A stretch of 64,000 bases of DNA from Bifidobacterium sp. ESL0728. GTDB lineage: Bacteria; Actinomycetota; Actinomycetes; Actinomycetales; Bifidobacteriaceae. Shown here piece after piece: positions 58,687 through 64,000 of this stretch (positions within the stretch are counted from its first letter, which is position 1; every line of letters begins with the position of its first letter). The DNA lies in the NCBI RefSeq assembly GCF_029392015.1, contig NZ_CP113925.1, positions 62,001-126,000 on the forward strand. Direction: 5' to 3'. Below the pieces are notes generated by a model. That model was not told where the DNA came from and made no database searches. It saw only the letters and a list, made by a program, of their open reading frames with translations. A program made the position numbers and the translations under genes.

Positions 58687-61611
58687 GTGCTGAAAATCAA
58701 CATGGATGATGTTGTCGCAGTGCTGCATTCGCTGGTGCCTTATTTCATAGGCATGGCCGTGCTGCTTCTGCTGGCACTTATCATCACGTTTGCCGTTAAC
58801 AAGAAGACGGTGCAAAATACCGCGAATCGTAAGCTGATTCATTCCGAGTCCTGGATTGTCGTCCTGATCGGCATGGTCGTGGCCGTTTCGATGATGGTCT
58901 CCGGGCCGCTGTCGACGCTGCTCAACAACACTGCTTCCACCAAGCACGAGCTTACCAGCGAGACCAAGGACAGGGCCAAGCATCTTGCCGAGCAGGTGCA
59001 GTCCGAGGCCATTACGATGCTGCAGAACAAGGACTCGAATCTGCCGTTGAGCGGCAAGAAGGTCAACGTGTTCGGTTGGGCTTCGTCCAACCCGATTTAC
59101 AGCGGGTCTGGTTCAGGCGCCATGTCGACGCAATACAAGACCGTATCCATTATGGACGGCTTGAAGCAGGCCGGCCTGCAAGCCAACCCCGAACTGTCGC
59201 AGATGTATACCGCATACCGCAAGGACCGCCCCGAAATCGGCATGTGGAAGGCTGATTGGACTCTTCCCGAGCCCACTGCCGATCACTATACCGAATCGCT
59301 GATGAACAATGCGAAGAAGTATTCGGGCCAGGCCGTGGTGGTCATCGCCCGTGGCGGCGGAGAGCACGCCGATCTACCGACGAACATGAAGGCCAAGAAC
59401 GTCCTGTATCAGGACAATTCCAAGAGCTATCAGGACTTCGCCAACGGTGAGAGCTACCTGCAGCTGAGCAAGACCGAGCAGGATATGCTTGACGTCGTCG
59501 CCAAGAATTTCAAGAACGTCACGCTCGTCTACAACGGCGCGAACACCCTGCAATTCGATTTCCTGAGCAAGTATCCGCAGATCAAGTCCGTGCTGTGGTG
59601 CCCGCCTGCAGGCCAGACCGGGTTCTCGGCTCTGGGCAAGGTCCTCGCGGGATCGGTCAATCCTTCCGGCAGGACTTCGGATACGTTCCTGAAGAACGCG
59701 AAGCAGTCGAACACGTTCAATAATTATGGTGATTTCGCCTATACGAACGCAGACGAATTCGCTATCGACGGCAAGAGCCCTGTAGGGCAACCGTTGCACA
59801 CTTTGCCGCATTTCATCAACTACACCGAAGGCATCTACGTCGGCTACAAGTTCTATGAGACCGCTGCCAAGGAAGGCCTCATCAAATACGACGATGTGGT
59901 GCAATATCCGTTCGGTTACGGCCTGAGCTATACGAAGTTCAAGCAGTCGATGGGCAAGATCAACTATGCGAATGGCAAGATTTCCTTCGATGTCACAGTG
60001 ACGAACACCGGCAACAAGCCCGGCAAGGACGTTGTCGAGACGTATTACAACCCTCCGTACACCAACGGCGGCATCGAAAAGGCATCCACGAATCTGGTGG
60101 GCTTCGAGAAGACCGGAGTGCTGAAACCCGGCGCCTCGCAGACGGTGAATGTTTCCTTCAACGATGCCGACATGGCTTCCTACGATTCCAAGAAGGCCAA
60201 GTCCTACGTTCTGGAAAAGGGCGACTACGACATCTCGATTCAGTCCGATTCCCACCACGTCACCGACCATCAGTCGTTGAAGATCGGGCAGACCATCAAG
60301 TACAACTCCAAGTCCAATACGCATGATGGCGACAAGACGCCGGCCACGAATCGTTTCGATTACACCGCTGGAGACGTGCAGTATCTTTCGCGTGCCAACC
60401 ATTTCGCGAATTATGCCCAGACCTCCGCTGCGCCCACCGATTTCAAGATGAGCGACAAGGCGAAGTCCGAGTTCATCAACAACAAGAACTATAAGGTCGC
60501 CGACCACAACAAGGCCAGCGACAAGATGCCGACGATGGGTGCCAAGAACAACGTGAAGCTGGCCGATTTGCGCGGCAAGTCCTTCAACGACCCGAAGTGG
60601 AACCACCTGCTCGACGAGCTGACGTTCGATGACATGGACGGCCTGATCGCCACCGGCGGCTACGGCACCAAGCCCATCAAGTCCATCGGCAAGGTCCAGA
60701 CCACGTTCGTTGACGGCCCAACAGCTCTCAACAACAACTTCACCAAGGTCGGTTCCATCGGTTTCCCGGCGGCCACCGCAGTGGCATGCACGTGGAACAA
60801 GGGACTCGCCCGTCAGTTCGGCGAGATGATCGGCGAAATGGCTCGCGATATGCATGTCGTCGGCTGGTATGCGCCGGCCATGAACATTCATCGTGGGCCG
60901 TTCGAAGGCCGTAACTTCGAGTACTTCTCGGAAGACAGCCTGCTTTCCGGTGCCATCGCCTCCAGCGAGATCGCCGGAGCCAAGTCCAAGGGTGTCTACG
61001 CTTTCATGAAGCATTTCGTCCTGAGCGAGCAGGAGATCGACCGTACGAGCATGCTGACCACGTGGATCAACGAGCAGTCGCTGCGTGAGCTCTACCTCAA
61101 GCCGTTCGAGATGTCGGTGAAGACCGGCGGCGCACAGGCCGTGATGAGCTCCGACAACTTCCTCGGCCCGGTTTACGCCGGTGCCTCGGCTCCTCTGCTG
61201 CAGAAGGTGCTCCGTGACGAATGGGGCTTCCACGGCATGGTTTCCACCGATTACTTCGGTAATTTCGGATTCCTGAACGCCGACCAGATCATCCGCGGCG
61301 GCGGAGACGTCATGCTGGCCACCACCACGGTCACCAACCACATCACCGACAAATCCGCGACCTCCGTCATCGCGATGCGTAGGGCCACGAAGAACATCCT
61401 CTATGCCACGGTGAATGGCTGGACTTATGAGAGCGCCGACAAGGCCAAGAGCGACAACCCGTACTGGGAGAAGATCATGTACGTGGTCTGGGGCGTGACG
61501 GCCGTGCTGGCGATCGGGCTCGAAGTCTTGGCTATCATACGGTTCATGCGTCGTCGTAATGGCGCAGATGCTGTGGCCGTCGTAGAAGCGGATACCGACA
61601 GCAAGGAATAA
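58687..61611 (+). CDS. Membrane-anchored GH3 glycosidase-like protein, circularly permuted
   Basis: 974 residues. Two N-terminal helices (about 16-38 and 55-77), then a domain matching the C-terminal GH3 domain (VNVFGWASSNPIYSGSGSGA, PPAGQTGFSALGKVLAGSVN, PFGYGLSYTKF), and a fibronectin-like domain (FDVTVTNTGNKPGKDVVETY). Only after that comes the GH3 N-terminal TIM-barrel domain (FVDGPTALNNN ... GPFEGRNFEYFSEDSLLSG, MKHFVLSEQEIDR). The nucleophile position reads GMVSTDYFG in place of the usual GFVVSDWGG. One C-terminal helix follows. Domain order is permuted relative to typical GH3 enzymes. It starts with GTG; AAAGGAGAAG lies upstream. Probably acts on extracellular glycans. Confidence 0.85.
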   Translation: MLKINMDDVVAVLHSLVPYFIGMAVLLLLALIITFAVNKKTVQNTANRKLIHSESWIVVLIGMVVAVSMMVSGPLSTLLNNTASTKHELTSETKDRAKHLAEQVQSEAITMLQNKDSNLPLSGKKVNVFGWASSNPIYSGSGSGAMSTQYKTVSIMDGLKQAGLQANPELSQMYTAYRKDRPEIGMWKADWTLPEPTADHYTESLMNNAKKYSGQAVVVIARGGGEHADLPTNMKAKNVLYQDNSKSYQDFANGESYLQLSKTEQDMLDVVAKNFKNVTLVYNGANTLQFDFLSKYPQIKSVLWCPPAGQTGFSALGKVLAGSVNPSGRTSDTFLKNAKQSNTFNNYGDFAYTNADEFAIDGKSPVGQPLHTLPHFINYTEGIYVGYKFYETAAKEGLIKYDDVVQYPFGYGLSYTKFKQSMGKINYANGKISFDVTVTNTGNKPGKDVVETYYNPPYTNGGIEKASTNLVGFEKTGVLKPGASQTVNVSFNDADMASYDSKKAKSYVLEKGDYDISIQSDSHHVTDHQSLKIGQTIKYNSKSNTHDGDKTPATNRFDYTAGDVQYLSRANHFANYAQTSAAPTDFKMSDKAKSEFINNKNYKVADHNKASDKMPTMGAKNNVKLADLRGKSFNDPKWNHLLDELTFDDMDGLIATGGYGTKPIKSIGKVQTTFVDGPTALNNNFTKVGSIGFPAATAVACTWNKGLARQFGEMIGEMARDMHVVGWYAPAMNIHRGPFEGRNFEYFSEDSLLSGAIASSEIAGAKSKGVYAFMKHFVLSEQEIDRTSMLTTWINEQSLRELYLKPFEMSVKTGGAQAVMSSDNFLGPVYAGASAPLLQKVLRDEWGFHGMVSTDYFGNFGFLNADQIIRGGGDVMLATTTVTNHITDKSATSVIAMRRATKNILYATVNGWTYESADKAKSDNPYWEKIMYVVWGVTAVLAIGLEVLAIIRFMRRRNGADAVAVVEADTDSKE

Positions 61612-61892
61612 GAATAAGCAAGCTTCGTGGAATCTTTATTGATGATTCCTGAGGTTTGCAGATTGGCTGGTGACGGGTTCGGTTTTGCCGAATTCGTCAC
61701 CAGCATCCTTGGCTGGTTTGTGTTACAAGGCTTGGGAATTTAGATAGCAAAGTAAATTTACTGGTAGTGGATTGTATGCGATGTGGCAGTAATCGTGCAG
61801 CACGGCATATATGTGCGACTGGTTTCACTGGAAGTTGTTGCAGTTGGTCCCGGCAGGGGCGCTGAGCGGCAAAATTTGCATAAGGAGAAGTC
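61612..61892. other. Spacer with a long hairpin between GH3 genes
   Basis: GCTGGTGACGGGTTCGG (61666-61682) and CCGAATTCGTCACCAGC (61688-61704) form a 17-bp stem with one mismatch. It follows the first GH3 gene by about 55 bp and probably terminates its message, though no long T-run follows. The next gene would then have its own promoter in 61730-61880. Confidence 0.55.
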
Positions 61893-64000
61893 ATGAAGCT
61901 TGAGGAGCTTTCGGTTACCGAGAAGGCGGCGTTGCTCTCTGGCGCGTCCGAGTGGGATTCTCGGGGTAATGAGCGAGCGAGGATTCCGAGCTTCGTGATG
62001 AGCGATGGGCCCAACGGCGTACGTCGTCAGCTCGGGGTGGGCGACCACTTGGGTATCGGCGCGTCCAAGCCCGCGACCTGCTTCCCGACTTCCGGCACCG
62101 TGGCCAATTCCTGGGATCCGGCGCTCGCCGAGGAATTGGGCAAGGCGCTGGGGCGCGAGGCGCACGACCTCGATGTCAACGTGCTGCTTGGACCGGGTTT
62201 GAACATCAAGCGCAGCCCGCTTTGTGGCAGGAATTTCGAGTATTATTCCGAGGATCCGCAGGTCGCCGGGCGTATGGCTGCCGGTCTGGTCAAAGGCATC
62301 CAGAGCAATGGCGTTGCTTCCTGCCCCAAGCATTTCGCGGTCAACAGCCAGGAGCTGCGTCGGCAGGCATCCAATTCCGTGGTTGACGAACGCACGTTGC
62401 GCGAACTGTATCTCACCGGTTTCGAGATTATGATCCGCGAGGCCCGTCCATGGGCCATCATGTCTTCCTACAACCAAATCAATGGCACGTATACCAACGA
62501 AAACAAGCATCTACTGACTGAGATTTTGCGCCAGGAGTGGGGCTTCGACGGTGCTGTCATCTCCGATTGGGGCGGCTCGAATTCCGCCGTCGCCGCGGTG
62601 AAAGCCGGCGGAACGCTTGAGATGCCTTCTCCTGGCTACACTTCCGTGCGTGAGCTGGTAGGCGCGGTGAAGGCTGGAACACTATCCGAAGCTGATATCA
62701 ACGTGCGGGCTGGCGAAGTCGCCAAACTTGCGGAACGCACGCGTTTCGAAGGCGTCGGCCGTGACGATTTGCTGAGCGATGACATCGCGAAAAAGCATCA
62801 CAAGATTGCGCGTCACGTAGCCGAAAATACCGCTGTGCTGCTCAAGAACGATGTTATAGCAGCTACGCAAGTCGGCAAGAGCGGAGGCACTGCGGATTCC
62901 GTATCAAATTCCGATAATCGCGCAAAGCCGATTTCCGCCAATGGGACTGCGGCTACGGCTACGGATGCTGCGATAACAAACAAGTCGCGTAATACGTCTG
63001 TAGCAAATTCCCAAGAGTCCGGCACCCGCGTCTTGCCTCTCAAGCCCGGTACGCGCGTCGCGGTTATCGGCGACATGGCGAAAACCGCGCGTTATCAGGG
63101 TTCCGGTTCCTCCAAGGTCAACGCGACGCAGGAGGAAAACCTGCTTGACGAACTCAAAAAGATCGATGGCATCGAAGTCGCGGGCTATCAGCAGGGTTAC
63201 GAGCGCCACGGCGGCAAGAACAGCGTCTTGATTGAGGACGCCGTCGCGCTGGCCGCTGCCGACACCACCGATGTGGTCGTCGCCGTTGTGGGCCTTGACG
63301 AACGCAGCGAGTCCGAGGGTCTTGACCGTTCCACCATGGCCATTCCCGAAGGTCAAAACGAGCTGGTGAAGGCGTTGGCGGCCACCGGCAAGCCCGTGGT
63401 CATCGTTCTTGTGGCAGGCTCCCCCGTCGAGCTTCCTTGGTTCGACGATATTTCCGCACTCCTATACATAGGTCTTTCCGGTCAGGCCGGCGCCTCGGCC
63501 GCGGCTCGCGTGCTTACCGGCGCGGTCAATCCTTCCGGTCATCTCGCCGAAACCTGGCCACTCAAATACGAGGACTCCCCCAGCTCCAGCTGGTACCCGG
63601 CCATTGGCCGCGACGCCATCTACCGTGAAGGTCCGTTCGTCGGCTATCGCTATTACGAAACCGCCGGCGTGCCCGTGCGCTTCCCGTTCGGTTACGGACT
63701 GAGCTACAGCGCGTTCACATATTCTGGCCTGGCCAGCGACGAGAAGGGCGTTGCGTTCACGGTGACCAACGATTCCGACATTCCCGGTGCTACCGTCGCG
63801 CAGATGTACGTCCGCGGGCCGGTGGGCGGTGCGATGCGTCCCGACCGCGAGCTCAAAGGCTTCAGGAAGGTCTTCCTTGACGCTCACGAGACCAAGACGA
63901 TTACGATCCCATTCGACCGCTATACGTTCCGTCACTACGACGTCGTGCCCGGCACTTGGAAGACCGAGACCGGCGAACGCGAGATTCTGGTCGGCGACAG
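61893..64000 (+). CDS. GH3 family beta-glucosidase, 3' end outside the window
   Basis: The frame is open from the ATG at 61893, with AAGGAG seven bases before it, to the window edge, giving at least 702 residues. N-terminal GH3 domain: SDGPNGVRRQL, CFPTSGTVANSWDPAL, GPGLNIKRSPLCGRNFEYYS, CPKHFAVNSQE, and the nucleophile in GFDGAVISDWGG. The C-terminal GH3 domain begins near LLKNDVIAATQVGK with an insertion of about 45 Ala/Ser/Thr-rich residues and has PSGHLAETWP and FPFGYGLSYSAF. A fibronectin-like end follows. There is no signal peptide, so it is cytosolic and should release glucose or related sugars from imported oligosaccharides. Confidence 0.92.
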   Translation, partial: MKLEELSVTEKAALLSGASEWDSRGNERARIPSFVMSDGPNGVRRQLGVGDHLGIGASKPATCFPTSGTVANSWDPALAEELGKALGREAHDLDVNVLLGPGLNIKRSPLCGRNFEYYSEDPQVAGRMAAGLVKGIQSNGVASCPKHFAVNSQELRRQASNSVVDERTLRELYLTGFEIMIREARPWAIMSSYNQINGTYTNENKHLLTEILRQEWGFDGAVISDWGGSNSAVAAVKAGGTLEMPSPGYTSVRELVGAVKAGTLSEADINVRAGEVAKLAERTRFEGVGRDDLLSDDIAKKHHKIARHVAENTAVLLKNDVIAATQVGKSGGTADSVSNSDNRAKPISANGTAATATDAAITNKSRNTSVANSQESGTRVLPLKPGTRVAVIGDMAKTARYQGSGSSKVNATQEENLLDELKKIDGIEVAGYQQGYERHGGKNSVLIEDAVALAAADTTDVVVAVVGLDERSESEGLDRSTMAIPEGQNELVKALAATGKPVVIVLVAGSPVELPWFDDISALLYIGLSGQAGASAAARVLTGAVNPSGHLAETWPLKYEDSPSSSWYPAIGRDAIYREGPFVGYRYYETAGVPVRFPFGYGLSYSAFTYSGLASDEKGVAFTVTNDSDIPGATVAQMYVRGPVGGAMRPDRELKGFRKVFLDAHETKTITIPFDRYTFRHYDVVPGTWKTETGEREILVGD

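Noticed and set aside
59374-61341. 655-codon minus-strand frame over the permuted GH3 gene
   Set aside because: Antisense shadow without domain features; the plus-strand gene is well supported.
61758-62510. 250-codon minus-strand frame opposite the last GH3 gene
   Set aside because: The plus strand carries conserved GH3 motifs through this whole stretch.

Overview
The window looks like a chromosomal segment of a Bifidobacteriaceae (Actinobacteria) genome, high in GC. The reasons are phosphoenolpyruvate carboxylase next to a ThrE-like exporter, a DUF3073 protein, the order pcnA / Nudix / DUF6049 / murJ / pseudokinase familiar from actinobacteria, an Rpf-like protein beside rsmA, and paired GH3 glycosidases. 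Species cannot be assigned from sequence alone.

Layout. 0-7.8 kb: ppc, a ThrE-like exporter and two paralogous small membrane proteins. 7.8-11.7 kb: an AT-richer accessory AlbA_2/HATPase gene, trpS and a DUF3073 gene. 12.2-14.8 kb: a glutamate-type ABC importer (binding protein plus two permeases, no ATPase). 14.8-20 kb: an SCP-like protein, a small membrane protein, a rhomboid protease, a D-Ala-D-Ala ligase-like gene and a MocR-type aminotransferase. 20.1-21 kb: a probable toxin-antitoxin locus. 21-30.4 kb: a cell-envelope operon read leftward (Nudix, DUF6049, MurJ, a hypothetical, and a pseudokinase with an extracellular domain). 30.4-37.2 kb: an accessory block between the Nudix gene and pcnA, made of a PaeR7I/XhoI-like restriction-modification pair between two 51-bp direct repeats and a BspA-type leucine-rich surface protein with a sortase signal. 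37.5-41.7 kb: pcnA, a 10-bp tandem array, a second AlbA_2 gene, and a locus with two structured RNAs and a 49-residue membrane peptide. 41.7-47.3 kb: a LytR_C protein, rsmA with unusual insertions, a DUF4143 ATPase under an array of palindromes, and an Rpf/transglycosylase-like protein. 48-54 kb: tRNA-Thr, two DsbA-like thiol proteins and a Ser/Thr kinase. 54-58.2 kb: a second DUF4143 ATPase, an odd histidine phosphatase and an AbiEi/DUF559-like protein. 58.6-64 kb: a permuted membrane GH3 protein and a classical GH3 beta-glucosidase cut by the window end.

The most striking feature is between the genes. Many intergenic gaps hold a tandem array of mostly palindromic units. Four gaps (near 17, 54, 57 and 58.4 kb) share one 51-bp unit in the same orientation. 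Other gaps have their own unit at about 10, 32, 40, 51 or 62 bp, close to whole numbers of DNA helical turns. Many contain an AAAGTG(C/T)-like word. Several lie next to accessory genes that carry or may carry DNA-binding or nuclease-like domains (AlbA_2, DUF4143, DUF559). I know of no described system that matches, and the function is open.
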